Origin: Treponema sp.
Lineage (GTDB): Bacteria > Spirochaetota > Spirochaetia > Treponematales > Breznakiellaceae
Length of the DNA: 35,005 bases
Assembly: GCA_031275035.1 (NCBI GenBank)
Contig: JAISPH010000224.1
Coordinates: forward strand, 1-35,005
Reading direction: 5' to 3'
Shown here: positions 24,990-33,030 of the stretch, piece by piece
Numbering within the stretch: position 1 is the first letter of the stretch
How the letters are laid out: every line of letters starts with the position of its first letter
Position numbers and translations under genes: made by a program
The notes under the pieces: generated by a model
Seen by the model: only the letters and a program-made list of their open reading frames with translations
Told to the model about the DNA's origin: nothing
Database searches by the model: none

Positions 24990-25709
24990 CTAGTCATAGA
25001 AGAGGCAGAAGCCGTAAACCCGTTCGCTTCCCGCTTCCTTTAGCGCCGAAGCGCAGGCGTCCAGTGTGGAACCGGTGGTAATCACATCGTCAAAGAGGAC
25101 AAGATCCCCGGGCGGTTTTTGGGTACAGATAATCTTTCCCCGGAGATTGGTTTTCCGGGCTTCCCGGTTAAGCTCCTTCTGACTCCGCGAAGGAAGCCGT
25201 TTGAGGCAGGGATACACCGGAAGGCCCAGCCCTGCCAGGACGGTTCCAAGGCAGGCTACCTGGTCCCAGCCTGTTCTCTTGATTTTGCCGGGTCTGGGCG
25301 GAACAGGAACCCAGACCGGTTCCCGCAGGGCCGTAAACCGGACGGCCTCAAGTATCCGTTCCGCGAAAAAATTCGCCAGGCACAGCCGTTTGGCGAATTT
25401 ATAGGCGGCCAGCAGCCTTTGACAGTTTCCGCTGTAGGGGAAAAGGGCGATGCCGCCGTCAAAGTTATGCCCTTCTTCCCGGCAGGACAGGCAGGTTCCT
25501 GTTTCGGAGATAAGGGGCCGCCCGCAGGAGGAACAGCGTCCGCCTGTCTCCTGCAAAGCGTTCTTTACAAAGCCCTCCCGGCAGTTCCCGCAGAGCCCCA
25601 GCCGGGCTTCTTCCCCGTCGAGCAGCATGGTTCCGCAGAGGGCGCAGCCTCCGGGAAAGAGGTATTCCCGGATATAGGACAGCAGCCGGTTCCCTATAAG
25701 AGAGCGCAT
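24990..25709 (-). CDS. ComF family phosphoribosyltransferase-like protein
   Basis: This protein of about 239 residues has the ComF layout: an N-terminal zinc-finger-like region with cysteine pairs (CALCG, CGNC, CSSCGRPL, TCLSC) and a C-terminal type I phosphoribosyltransferase domain ending in LVLFDDVITTGSTLDACASALKEAG, the PRPP-binding loop. ComF proteins are needed for natural DNA uptake in some bacteria, but the gene is also widespread in organisms not known to be competent. The central part has PVPPRPGKIKRTGWDQV, another family mark. The start is unsure: the ATG at 25709 has GGGAG only one base upstream, and the frame is open to a TTG at 25745. It is a single gene, divergent from the rimP-nusA operon. 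Confidence 0.85.
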   Translation of the reverse strand: MRSLIGNRLLSYIREYLFPGGCALCGTMLLDGEEARLGLCGNCREGFVKNALQETGGRCSSCGRPLISETGTCLSCREEGHNFDGGIALFPYSGNCQRLLAAYKFAKRLCLANFFAERILEAVRFTALREPVWVPVPPRPGKIKRTGWDQVACLGTVLAGLGLPVYPCLKRLPSRSQKELNREARKTNLRGKIICTQKPPGDLVLFDDVITTGSTLDACASALKEAGSERVYGFCLFYD

Positions 25710-25830
25710 ACTCCCTAGAGGGGAACAAAACGGAGCCCGCTTCAATCCTTACGCCGGTATCTCCGGAGGCGCAGGCGGCCGCTTGTCCGGGGTGAGCGGG
25801 GCCGGATTTTGCCGGGGGCATTGCGGCCTA

Positions 25831-25860
25831 TTGACACGGAATGATGAAGATTGCTAGACT
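25831..25860 (+). promoter_or_regulatory. Promoter of the rimP-nusA-infB operon
   Basis: A perfect -35 box TTGACA (25831-25836) and a -10 box TAGACT (25855-25860) are separated by 18 bases. The start is expected near 25867, so the terminator-like hairpin at 25885-25914 is inside the leader. Confidence 0.75.
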
Positions 25861-25884
25861 ACGGACGACAGTTTAGATTCATTT

Positions 25885-25914
25885 AAAAAAGGGTCGCTCG
25901 GTCGGCCCTTTTTT
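25885..25914 (+). terminator. Leader intrinsic terminator (attenuator) before rimP
   Basis: AAAAAAGGGTCG (25885-25896) pairs with CGGCCCTTTTTT (25903-25914) over 12 bp with one G-U pair, leaving a 6-base loop and a terminal U-run. This is a textbook intrinsic terminator. It lies between the promoter and rimP, so read-through must occur for the operon to be expressed. Autogenous control by NusA, reported for the Bacillus rimP-nusA leader, is the likely mechanism here by analogy. Confidence 0.85.
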
Positions 25915-25931
25915 GTTGCAGAGGAGCCGCC

Positions 25932-26408
25932 TTGCGCTATACCCCCAGGGGGACCGATCCCCTGTACGATTCCCTTGAACCGGTAACCCGGGGACTGGGT
26001 TTTTCTCTGGTGGAGCTGGGTTTCTCCAGGCATAAGGGGAGCGTTCAGATTCGGGCGGTGGTATGCGGCGCCGGGCCTATAGGGGTGGATGATTGTTCCC
26101 GGGTCCACCGTGCGCTGATTCCCCGGCTGGAACTGGCCTTCCCCGGGGCGGACCTCTATGTGGAGGTTTCCTCCCCCGGTATAGACCGGCTTATTAAGGA
26201 CGGCGCCGAATTTGCCTGTTATACAGGCCGGGGAATCCGCTGTTACAGAACCGACATTTCCGGCTGGTCCGGGGGTATCCTGGAATCGGCGGACGAGACC
26301 CATATTGTGCTTAAAGGAAAAGACGGAATGGTATCCTTGCCCTATGAGATTATCGCCAAGGCAAAGTTAAATTCAGAGGAGGAAGCCCATGGCAACGGAC
26401 ATGTCTGA
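25932..26408 (+). CDS. rimP: Ribosome maturation factor RimP
   Basis: RimP assists 30S ribosomal subunit maturation in the cytoplasm. The 158-residue protein shows the expected features: LGFSLVELGFSRHKGSVQIRAVV, DDCSRVHRALIPRLE, and DLYVEVSSPGIDRLIK, the last containing the strongly conserved V-S-S-P-G-x-D-R motif. The C-terminal half has the Sm-like fold segment ending VSLPYEIIAKAKL. The start is a TTG at 25932 with GAGGAG 5 bases upstream; no better start fits the leader. Its 3' end overlaps nusA by 20 bases, which couples the two, as in most bacteria. The order rimP-nusA-infB supports the call. Confidence 0.95.
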   Translation: MRYTPRGTDPLYDSLEPVTRGLGFSLVELGFSRHKGSVQIRAVVCGAGPIGVDDCSRVHRALIPRLELAFPGADLYVEVSSPGIDRLIKDGAEFACYTGRGIRCYRTDISGWSGGILESADETHIVLKGKDGMVSLPYEIIAKAKLNSEEEAHGNGHV

Positions 26409-27885
26409 GGCAATCCGCCAGCTCATCGAAGACCGCGGTATTTCGGAGGAACTCGTCTTCAAGACCATCGAGAACACCCTTCTGGCGGCGTACAAACGGC
26501 GTTTTGGAAATGCGGAAAATGCCATAGTCCGGTTCAGCAATGACAACCGGGAAGTTTCAATTTATGCTCAGAAAAAGATTGTGGACGGCGTCTATGATCC
26601 CGTATCGGAGATTGAACTGGCGGAGGCCAGGGAGCTTAATCCTGAAGCGGAGATCGGCGACGAACTTTTAATAGAAGTGGACCCCAGGGACTTTGACCGT
26701 ATCGCGGTACAAAGCGCCAAACAGACCGCCCATCAGTCCATCAGGGAAATTCAAAAGGACAGCCTCTATTCCGAATACAAAGATAAGGTCAACGAAATAA
26801 TCATCGGCTATTACCAGCGGGAACGGAATGGAACAATTTATGTGGATCTGGGCAAGGTTGAAGGCATACTGCCCAAGAAGTACCAGTCCCCCCGGGAAAT
26901 TTATCACGTCAACGACCGGATCAAGGCGCTGATTACCGAGGTAAACAAGACCCCCGCGGGACTCCAGGTGGTGCTTTCCCGGACCCATACCGAATTTGTC
27001 CGGGCCATCTTCGAGCTTGAAGTCCCCGAGGTATACGACAAGACCGTGGAGATTCACAAGATCGTCAGGGAAGCGGGTTACCGTACCAAACTGGCGGTAT
27101 ACTCCAACCGGGAAGATGTAGATCCCGTGGGGGCCTGCGTCGGCCTTAAAGGGGTTCGTATCCAGGCGGTGATTCGGGAACTTGAGGGGGAGAAGATCGA
27201 CATTCTCAAATACGATCCCGATCCCCGGCGCTTCATCAAGAACGCCCTGTCCCCGGCGGAAGTCCGGGACGTGGTGATCCTGGACGAAGGCAAGCATCAG
27301 GCCCTGGCGGTGGTAAGCGAGTCTCAGCTTTCCCTGGCCATAGGAAAGCAAGGGCTCAATGTACGCCTGGCGAACCGCCTGGTGGACTGGAACATTGACG
27401 TTAAGACCGACGCCCAGTTTGCGGAAATGGACATTGCCTCCGAATCCAGGCGGGCGGTTTCGGAACTTTTCGGCGATTCGGGCTACGAAGAGGAGATCTC
27501 CCGGATCTCCGAGCTGCCCGGAGTTGATCTTCAGGCGGCGGAGCTTCTTAAAGAAAACAATATCGATTTTATAGAAGATTTTCTTACCCTTTCCGCGGAG
27601 GAAGCCGCCGCCCTTAACGGCATTACGCCGGAACAGATGGAAGCTGTCCGCAAACTTATTGAGGAATATGAGATTGTGGAAGAACAACAGGCTGAAGCCT
27701 ACGGGAACGGCGCCGAAGAGGGGCCGGAGGAAACCGCAGAGACCGGGAAGGAGGTTCCCGGAACCGAAGAAACCGCGGAAGCCGAAGAGTACGAATGTCC
27801 CGAATGCGGAGCAAAGATAACCATAGATATGACCAGTTGCCCGAACTGCGGCATAGGTCTAAGCTTTGAATACGAAGACGAATAA
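26389..27885 (+). CDS. nusA: Transcription factor NusA with C-terminal zinc-ribbon-like tail
   Basis: NusA binds RNA polymerase and controls pausing, termination and antitermination. The 498-residue protein has the N-terminal polymerase-binding domain (1-125), an S1 domain (about 135-199), two KH domains with DPVGACVGLKGVRI (245-258) and LAIGKQGLNVRLA (316-328), and a helix-hairpin-helix region (about 370-428). An acidic Glu-rich linker (430-467) then leads to a tail with Cys470, Cys473, Cys484 and Cys487, arranged C-x2-C-G-x9-C-x2-C-G, which looks like a zinc ribbon. That tail is not part of the standard NusA architecture I know. AGGAGG precedes the ATG within rimP. infB follows after 9 bases. 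Confidence 0.96.
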   Translation: MATDMSEAIRQLIEDRGISEELVFKTIENTLLAAYKRRFGNAENAIVRFSNDNREVSIYAQKKIVDGVYDPVSEIELAEARELNPEAEIGDELLIEVDPRDFDRIAVQSAKQTAHQSIREIQKDSLYSEYKDKVNEIIIGYYQRERNGTIYVDLGKVEGILPKKYQSPREIYHVNDRIKALITEVNKTPAGLQVVLSRTHTEFVRAIFELEVPEVYDKTVEIHKIVREAGYRTKLAVYSNREDVDPVGACVGLKGVRIQAVIRELEGEKIDILKYDPDPRRFIKNALSPAEVRDVVILDEGKHQALAVVSESQLSLAIGKQGLNVRLANRLVDWNIDVKTDAQFAEMDIASESRRAVSELFGDSGYEEEISRISELPGVDLQAAELLKENNIDFIEDFLTLSAEEAAALNGITPEQMEAVRKLIEEYEIVEEQQAEAYGNGAEEGPEETAETGKEVPGTEETAEAEEYECPECGAKITIDMTSCPNCGIGLSFEYEDE

Positions 27886-27894
27886 AGGTGGATT

Positions 27895-30378
27895 ATGGCT
27901 GAGGAATTAGACACCCAAAAACCGAAAGTAGAACTCATTAAACATGCAAAAGAGCCTGAGTCCCAAGAGGAAGGGGTAAAGAGCCCCCCCGCTCCGGATC
28001 ATGGAGAACGCCGTAAGGTGATTGTGGTAAAAAAGAAACCCTCCGGCGGGATTGAACCATCGAGAAAAGTTCAGCCTAAGGTTGTTGCCACGGAAGCTCC
28101 CAAACAGGAGGCTCCCAGGGAAGAAGCCCCGCCTCCGAAGGAAAAATCCGCCAAAGAACCGGAGCGGCAGGTATCTTCCCTGGCCAATACCCAGCGTCCC
28201 GCCGCGGCCGCAGGCAGGGTGGGGGGCCGTCCGGTAGGACCCCGTCCTCCCCGGAACGATCTTCCCTTTGCCCAGCGTCCCGCAGGAGCGGCGGGCAGGG
28301 TCGGCGGCCGTCCGGTGGGCGGCGGTGAGAGCCGTCCCGGCGGCCGTCCTGCCGGCGGCGGGTTTGGCGGTCCCCCGCGCTTTTCCCGTCCCGGCGGCCG
28401 TCCTGCCGGCGGCGGATTCGGCGGTCCCCCCCGGGGGCCCCGTCCCGGCGGTCCGGGCGGTCCCGGCAGGGCGCCCGCAGCTCCGCCCCCGGCTGAAGGG
28501 AAGGGACTGGTAAAAAAGTCCTTCAAGGCGAAAAAACCGGTTTATCAGCGTAAAGAACAAGAGATGGAGGAGAAACTCCTCCAGACTAAAAAGAAGATAA
28601 CCCATGTTGCCAACCCGGTACCCAGGTCCATTGACATCATGGAGGTGATCTCCGTGTCTGAACTGGCCCGGAAGATGAATCTCAAGGCTTCGGATCTTAT
28701 CCACAAGCTGATGAGCATGGGGATGATGGTTACCATCAACCAGCAGATAGATGCCGAAACCGCCGCTATCCTGGCGTCGGAATTCGGCGCCGACGTGCGC
28801 ATTGTCAGCCTCTACGACGAGACCCTCATTGAGACCGAAGCGGACGATGCCGCCACCATGAGTCCCAGGCCGCCGGTAGTTACCGTTATGGGCCATGTGG
28901 ATCACGGAAAAACAAAACTGCTGGATGCCATCCGCAGCGCCGACGTGGTTTCCGGTGAATTCGGCGGCATTACCCAGCACATAGGGGCCTATACGGTGGA
29001 CACCGCCCACGGCCGGATCACCTTTCTGGATACCCCCGGCCATGAAGCTTTTACCCGTATGCGGGCCCGGGGCGCCCAGGTAACGGATATCGTAGTCCTG
29101 GTGGTCGCCGCCGATGACGGAGTCATGCCCCAGACTATCGAGGCCATAAATCACGCCAAAGAGGCGGAGGTTCCCATCATCGTGGCGGTGAACAAGATGG
29201 ACAAACCCGAGGCCAACCCGGATAAGGTGAAAAGCCAGCTTTCGGAACTGGGACTCATGCCCGAAGATTGGGGCGGCCAGACTATGTTCGTGGAACTTTC
29301 GGCCCTCAAAAAGGAAGGCGTTGATAAGCTCATCGACGTCATTCTGCTGGAAGCGGAACTGCTGGATCTTAAAACCAACTTTAACCGCAGCGCCGAAGGC
29401 AAAATCCTGGAATCCAGGATCGATCATGGCCGGGGCATTGTGGCTACGGTAATGGTGGAACGGGGAACCCTGAACACGGGTGATTCCTTTGTGGCGGGGA
29501 TCTGGCCCGGCAAGGTACGGGCCCTGTTTAACGACAAGGGGGACAAGGTGTCCGGCGCCACTCCCTCCATGCCCGTGGAGGTGCTGGGCTTTGAGGGAAT
29601 CCCCGATGCGGGGGACCCCCTTCAGGTAGTGGAGGACGAAAGAACCGCCCGGGGCATTTCCGCCAAACGGCAGGAACTTAAACGTTTCGAGAATGCTAAA
29701 AACATCAAGAAGATTACCCTGGATAATCTGTACGATACCATCAGCGACGGGGCTATTCAGGAACTGAAGGTTATTATTAAAAGCGATGTCCAGGGTTCCG
29801 CCGAGGCCCTCCGGTCCAGCCTGGAAAAACTTTCCAATAAGGAAATACGGCTCAATGTTATTCAGGCTCTGCCCGGGGCCATCAACGAAGGAGACGTAGA
29901 TCTTGCCTCCGCCTCCAACGCCATCATCATCGGCTTCAACGTCCGGCCCACCCCCAAAGCGAAGGCTCTGGCGGATCAGGAAAAGGTGGATATTCGGAAG
30001 TACAACATTATCTACAAGGCGGTGGAGGAGATTCAGCAGGCCCTGGAAGGAATGTTGAAGCCCGACACCAAAGAAGAAGTCATCGCTTCGGTGGAGGTCA
30101 GAAATACCTTTAAGGTGCCCAAGACGGGAACCATTGCCGGCTGCTATGTGCTTACCGGGACGGTCAAGCGCAGCGCCAGCGTCAACGTCATCCGGGAGGG
30201 CATTGTCATCCATACCGGCAGGATCGCCTCCCTTAAACGCTTTAAGGACGATGTCCGGGAAGTGGCCGCCGGTTATGAATGCGGCATGGGGCTTGAAAAC
30301 TTTGACGACATCCAGGTGGGCGATCAGTTTGAGGTCTTTGAAATTGTCGAAGTAGCCCGGAAGCTTACCAGGGATTAG
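27895..30378 (+). CDS. infB: Translation initiation factor IF-2
   Basis: IF-2 is the GTPase that brings initiator tRNA to the ribosome. The 827-residue protein has a long, basic and low-complexity N-terminus, including Ala/Gly/Pro/Arg-rich repeats (about 95-200), then the IF-2 N-domain (about 250-305) and the GTPase with GHVDHGKT (333-340), DTPGH (379-383) and NKMD (433-436). Domains II, III and IV follow in normal order, ending in [20 protein letters not shown] and [21 protein letters not shown] precedes the ATG, 9 bases after nusA. The repeat region is rich in CGTCCCGG and would be prone to length variation. The opposite strand holds a 768-codon open frame that I regard as a composition artefact. 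Confidence 0.97.
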   Translation: MAEELDTQKPKVELIKHAKEPESQEEGVKSPPAPDHGERRKVIVVKKKPSGGIEPSRKVQPKVVATEAPKQEAPREEAPPPKEKSAKEPERQVSSLANTQRPAAAAGRVGGRPVGPRPPRNDLPFAQRPAGAAGRVGGRPVGGGESRPGGRPAGGGFGGPPRFSRPGGRPAGGGFGGPPRGPRPGGPGGPGRAPAAPPPAEGKGLVKKSFKAKKPVYQRKEQEMEEKLLQTKKKITHVANPVPRSIDIMEVISVSELARKMNLKASDLIHKLMSMGMMVTINQQIDAETAAILASEFGADVRIVSLYDETLIETEADDAATMSPRPPVVTVMGHVDHGKTKLLDAIRSADVVSGEFGGITQHIGAYTVDTAHGRITFLDTPGHEAFTRMRARGAQVTDIVVLVVAADDGVMPQTIEAINHAKEAEVPIIVAVNKMDKPEANPDKVKSQLSELGLMPEDWGGQTMFVELSALKKEGVDKLIDVILLEAELLDLKTNFNRSAEGKILESRIDHGRGIVATVMVERGTLNTGDSFVAGIWPGKVRALFNDKGDKVSGATPSMPVEVLGFEGIPDAGDPLQVVEDERTARGISAKRQELKRFENAKNIKKITLDNLYDTISDGAIQELKVIIKSDVQGSAEALRSSLEKLSNKEIRLNVIQALPGAINEGDVDLASASNAIIIGFNVRPTPKAKALADQEKVDIRKYNIIYKAVEEIQQALEGMLKPDTKEEVIASVEVRNTFKVPKTGTIAGCYVLTGTVKRSASVNVIREGIVIHTGRIASLKRFKDDVREVAAGYECGMGLENFDDIQVGDQFEVFEIVEVARKLTRD
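28333..28440 (+). repeat. 54-base (18-residue) tandem repeat in infB
   Basis: Two near-identical 54-base units begin at 28333 and 28387 and code for [16 protein letters not shown] plus two residues; a partial third unit (RPGGPGGPG) follows. A longer imperfect pair lies just upstream, with [16 protein letters not shown] and [16 protein letters not shown] starting near 28191 and 28273. The period is a multiple of three, so unit changes would keep the frame. Confidence 0.85.
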
Positions 30379-30389
30379 ATTCTAAAAGT

Positions 30390-30749
30390 ATGGCTGAATA
30401 CCGGAATGAAAGGGCAGGGCGGCTTATTCAGGAAAAGATAGGCGCCCTTATTGTGGAGGGACGGATCAAGGACCCCCGGGTGGATTCCTTTCTTTCCATA
30501 ACGAGAGTCGATGTGTCCCGGGATTTGGCCTATGCGGATGTTTATGTATCAAGCTATAAAACCGGGGCGGGGCTGGCTAAAGGGGTCGAGGGGCTCCAGA
30601 GCGCCGCAGGATTTATCCATTCTCAGCTTAATGCCCAAATACGCCTGCGACAGATCCCCCGGCTTCGTTTCCATGAGGACAGGGGCGTTAAAGAAGGCTT
30701 TGACCTGGTAAAAAAGATTGAGGATTTAGTGAACCATGACGGCGCATAA
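30390..30749 (+). CDS. rbfA: Ribosome-binding factor A
   Basis: RbfA aids late 16S rRNA processing on the 30S subunit. The 119-residue protein matches the family in length and order: YRNERAGRLIQEKIGALI, IKDPRV, SITRVDVSRDLAYADVYVS, GLQSAAGFIHSQLNAQIRLRQIPRLRFHED. The KH-type fold segment with Ala and the LRQIPRLRF end are typical. It starts 11 bases after infB, and its ribosome site is weak, so it may depend on translation of infB. It overlaps truB by 14 bases. Its position between infB and truB is the usual one. Confidence 0.95.
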   Translation: MAEYRNERAGRLIQEKIGALIVEGRIKDPRVDSFLSITRVDVSRDLAYADVYVSSYKTGAGLAKGVEGLQSAAGFIHSQLNAQIRLRQIPRLRFHEDRGVKEGFDLVKKIEDLVNHDGA

Positions 30750-31749
30750 CGCCGCCGAAGTTTCCGGGGGCCGGTCCGGCCTGTTCCCCCGGGGACAACG
30801 GACCCCGGCGCTTTCCGGCCTCCTGCTTCTGGACAAACAGCCCTGTTTTACCTCCTTTGAATCCCTCAAACTGATCAAAAGGGCCTTTTCCTCCCGCAAG
30901 GCGGGTCATACGGGAACCCTGGATAAATTTGCCTCCGGGCTGCTCCTGGTCCTGGTCGGCCGGGCGGTAAAACTTTCCCCCTGGTTTTTGAACTGTGATA
31001 AACGCTATGAAGGAACCGTTTATTTTGGCGCCGAAACGGATACTCTGGACCCGGAGGGGGCGGTTATTGCCGAAGCGGCCCCTCCCTCAAGAGAAAGCCT
31101 GGAACAGGCGCTTCCCGGTTTCCGGGGAAACCTGCTCCAGGCTCCCCCGGCCTATTCCGCAGTGCACGTAGGGGGAGAGCGGGCCCACCGGCTTGCCCGG
31201 TCGGGCAGGGTCCCGGAAATGGAGCGGCGTCCCATATCGGTCTATGCTTTGGATCTTCTCTCCTATGATCCCCCCCTGGCCCGGATCAGGGTACACTGTT
31301 CCAAGGGAACCTACATACGTTCTCTGACCAGGGACATAGCTCTGGCGGCAGGTTCCCGGGGCCATCTGAGGGAGCTTCGCCGTACCTGGATAGCGGGCTT
31401 TTCCGTGGAGGATGCCCTTAACCCCGGAACCGGGCCGGAAACATTGGACGAGACCCGGAAGGCGGCTGTCCGCGCCGCCCTAAGGCCCCTGGACGCCGGA
31501 ATTTTTCAGGCCCTGGGGATTCCCTGTCTCAGGGTAGATGCCAAAACCGCCCGGGATATGGGCCGGGGAGGCGCCCTGGCGGGACTTTTGAAACCGGAAG
31601 AAACAGAATCCATCGGCGGGAGCGCCGCGGTATTCGATCCTGAAGGGCGGCTTGCGGCGGTGGTGGAACGGCGGGAAAACGGATTCCGCTATGGTTTTGT
31701 AAACCTGCCTGAAACCGGAAGTTCCGGGGGGAATGATGCAGCTTATTAA
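30736..31749 (+). CDS. truB: tRNA pseudouridine(55) synthase
   Basis: TruB makes pseudouridine 55 in the T-arm of tRNAs. The 337-residue protein has SGLLLLDKQPCFTS near residue 27 and GHTGTLDKFASGLL, where Asp63 is the catalytic aspartate. Most TruB proteins have Pro after that Asp (TLDP); here it is Lys, an unusual but non-catalytic change. QAPPAYSAVHVGGERAHRLAR and CSKGTYIRSLTRDIA complete the family motifs. About 20 residues before the core (MTAHNAAEVSGGRSG) look like a non-conserved extension, so the true start could be a little later. It overlaps rbfA by 14 bases and ribF by 17. Confidence 0.94.
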   Translation: MTAHNAAEVSGGRSGLFPRGQRTPALSGLLLLDKQPCFTSFESLKLIKRAFSSRKAGHTGTLDKFASGLLLVLVGRAVKLSPWFLNCDKRYEGTVYFGAETDTLDPEGAVIAEAAPPSRESLEQALPGFRGNLLQAPPAYSAVHVGGERAHRLARSGRVPEMERRPISVYALDLLSYDPPLARIRVHCSKGTYIRSLTRDIALAAGSRGHLRELRRTWIAGFSVEDALNPGTGPETLDETRKAAVRAALRPLDAGIFQALGIPCLRVDAKTARDMGRGGALAGLLKPEETESIGGSAAVFDPEGRLAAVVERRENGFRYGFVNLPETGSSGGNDAAY

Positions 31750-32506
31750 CTGGTCCCGCTTTACCGCCGGAGCGGAGGGGCTGTTTTCCAAAACCGGTTC
31801 CGCCATGACCATAGGAGTTTTTGACGGGGTACACCGGGGGCATCAGGCCCTCATCGGCAGGATCACCGGCCGGGGATTGCAGCCTGTTATCGTTACCTTT
31901 ACTCAAACCCCCAAATTTTTTTGTCATGACCGGGGGGGGGAGATCTATACCCTGGACCGGAAGCTGGCAATTTTTGATCAACTGGGGGCGGCCCTGACCA
32001 TCCTCATTGACTTTTCTCCGAATTTCAGTAAACTGAGCGGCAGGGGTTTTATCCGTATACTCCGGGAGCGGGGAAGGCTCCGTTTTTTGGCGGTGGGCGA
32101 TAATTTCCGTTGCGGATACCGGCTCGATACGGATGCGGCGGCCATAAAAGCCATGCATTCGGAGGATCTGGAGACCGAAGTGCTGCCCCCGGTGCTTTCC
32201 GGCGCTTCCCCGGTAAGTTCCAGCCGGATCAGGTCCGCCCTTAAAGCGGGAAATCTGGCCGCCGCGGCGGAGCTTCTGGGAAGGAATTTTGATCTTGATA
32301 CCGGCGGCTTGTGTTCCGTACCGGACCGGGGGGGGATTCTGCTTGATCCGGGCCGGCGGATTTTGCCTCCGGAAGGTTCCTATCCGGTCCTGGTCCATGA
32401 GCGCAACGGTTCTGCCGGGGGAATCAGGGCGGAGATAGTTTTGAAGGGGGGGAAGATATTTATCCCCTTTCCCTGCGCGCCGGAACGGCTTGAATTTTTT
32501 GCATGA
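31733..32506 (+). CDS. ribF: RibF-like FAD synthetase, riboflavin kinase half not recognisable
   Basis: This 257-residue protein has the FMN adenylyltransferase half of RibF: TIGVFDGVHRGHQALI (about 26-41), FTQTPKFF, RFLAVGDNFRCG and SSSRIRSALKAGNLAAAAELLGR. Normal bifunctional RibF has about 300 or more residues, with a riboflavin kinase domain carrying GFPTAN. Here only about 70 residues remain after LLGR, including GILLDPGRRILPPEGSYPVLV, which looks like a shortened remnant of that domain without GFPTAN. FAD synthesis is likely kept; FMN formation may need another protein. The frame is intact with no sign of a frameshift, so the shortening looks settled. It overlaps truB by 17 bases with a choice of two adjacent ATG codons. 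Confidence 0.85.
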   Translation: MMQLINWSRFTAGAEGLFSKTGSAMTIGVFDGVHRGHQALIGRITGRGLQPVIVTFTQTPKFFCHDRGGEIYTLDRKLAIFDQLGAALTILIDFSPNFSKLSGRGFIRILRERGRLRFLAVGDNFRCGYRLDTDAAAIKAMHSEDLETEVLPPVLSGASPVSSSRIRSALKAGNLAAAAELLGRNFDLDTGGLCSVPDRGGILLDPGRRILPPEGSYPVLVHERNGSAGGIRAEIVLKGGKIFIPFPCAPERLEFFA

Positions 32507-32602
32507 AAGCCGGACAAGGGGCGTTCCTTTTTGGTCTGCGCCGGAAAGATTGTGGACGGTCCGCCGTCCCATTGTGTAGTGTACCCAAGGAGAGTTATAT
32601 AC

Positions 32603-32872
32603 ATGGCTTTGAACAAAGAAGATGTTACTTCCATTGTTACTAAATTCGGTAAAAGCGAAAAAGATACCGGAGCATCGGAAGTCCAGGTTGCCCTGCTCAC
32701 CAGGCGTATTAATCAGCTGACGGAGCATTGCAAGCAGTTCAAAAAGGATAAGTCCAGTCAGCGGGGATTGTTGATCCTCGTCGGTAAACGCCGGCGCATG
32801 TTGAAGTATATTCAACGGACGGATATAGAAAAGTACCGGTCCCTTATCAAGGAATTGGGTCTCCGTAAATAA
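32603..32872 (+). CDS. rpsO: 30S ribosomal protein S15
   Basis: S15 is a primary 16S rRNA-binding protein of the 30S platform. The 89-residue length is exactly that of the family. GASEVQVALLTRRINQLTEH and KDKSSQRGLLILVGKRRRML are the conserved core. The ATG at 32603 has AAGGAGAG 8 bases upstream; a longer open frame from 32531 has no ribosome site and is not real. A short hairpin GGACGG-TCCG-CCGTCC (32554-32569) lies in the leader, where S15 often controls its own mRNA. It precedes pnp, the usual arrangement. Confidence 0.97.
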   Translation: MALNKEDVTSIVTKFGKSEKDTGASEVQVALLTRRINQLTEHCKQFKKDKSSQRGLLILVGKRRRMLKYIQRTDIEKYRSLIKELGLRK

Positions 32873-32883
32873 GGCCGTTTTTA

Positions 32884-32980
32884 CGGGTTAATCCCGGACT
32901 AAACCTAAGCGGTTTAACGGTTCGAAATAACCCGGCCCCGGCCATGCTCTGAAATTATAAGGGTCCTCAGGAGGGCCCTT
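32884..32980 (+). promoter_or_regulatory. Structured rpsO-pnp junction
   Basis: Three inverted repeats lie in the 158-base gap. CGGGTTA (32884-32890) pairs with TAACCCG (32928-32934), enclosing TAAACC/GGTTTA (32900-32905 and 32911-32916). Downstream, AAGGGTCCTC (32959-32968) pairs with GAGGGCCCTT (32971-32980), though only nine pairs can form around the tight loop. In E. coli a stem in this place is cut by RNase III and lets PNPase repress itself; a similar role is inferred here. No T-run follows, so full termination is unlikely. Confidence 0.6.
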
Positions 32981-33030
32981 TGAATAAAGCGGGACCGCCG
33001 CCGGATTTTTCATTACATTGGGAAAAATAT

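Noticed and set aside
27907..30213. A 768-codon open frame antisense to infB
   Set aside because: It mirrors infB codon by codon, has low-complexity Gly/Arg/His-rich content, no ribosome site and no recognisable domain. It is a by-product of GC-rich third positions.
32531..32602. 24-residue N-terminal extension of S15
   Set aside because: The ATG at 32603 has AAGGAGAG and gives exactly the 89-residue family length.
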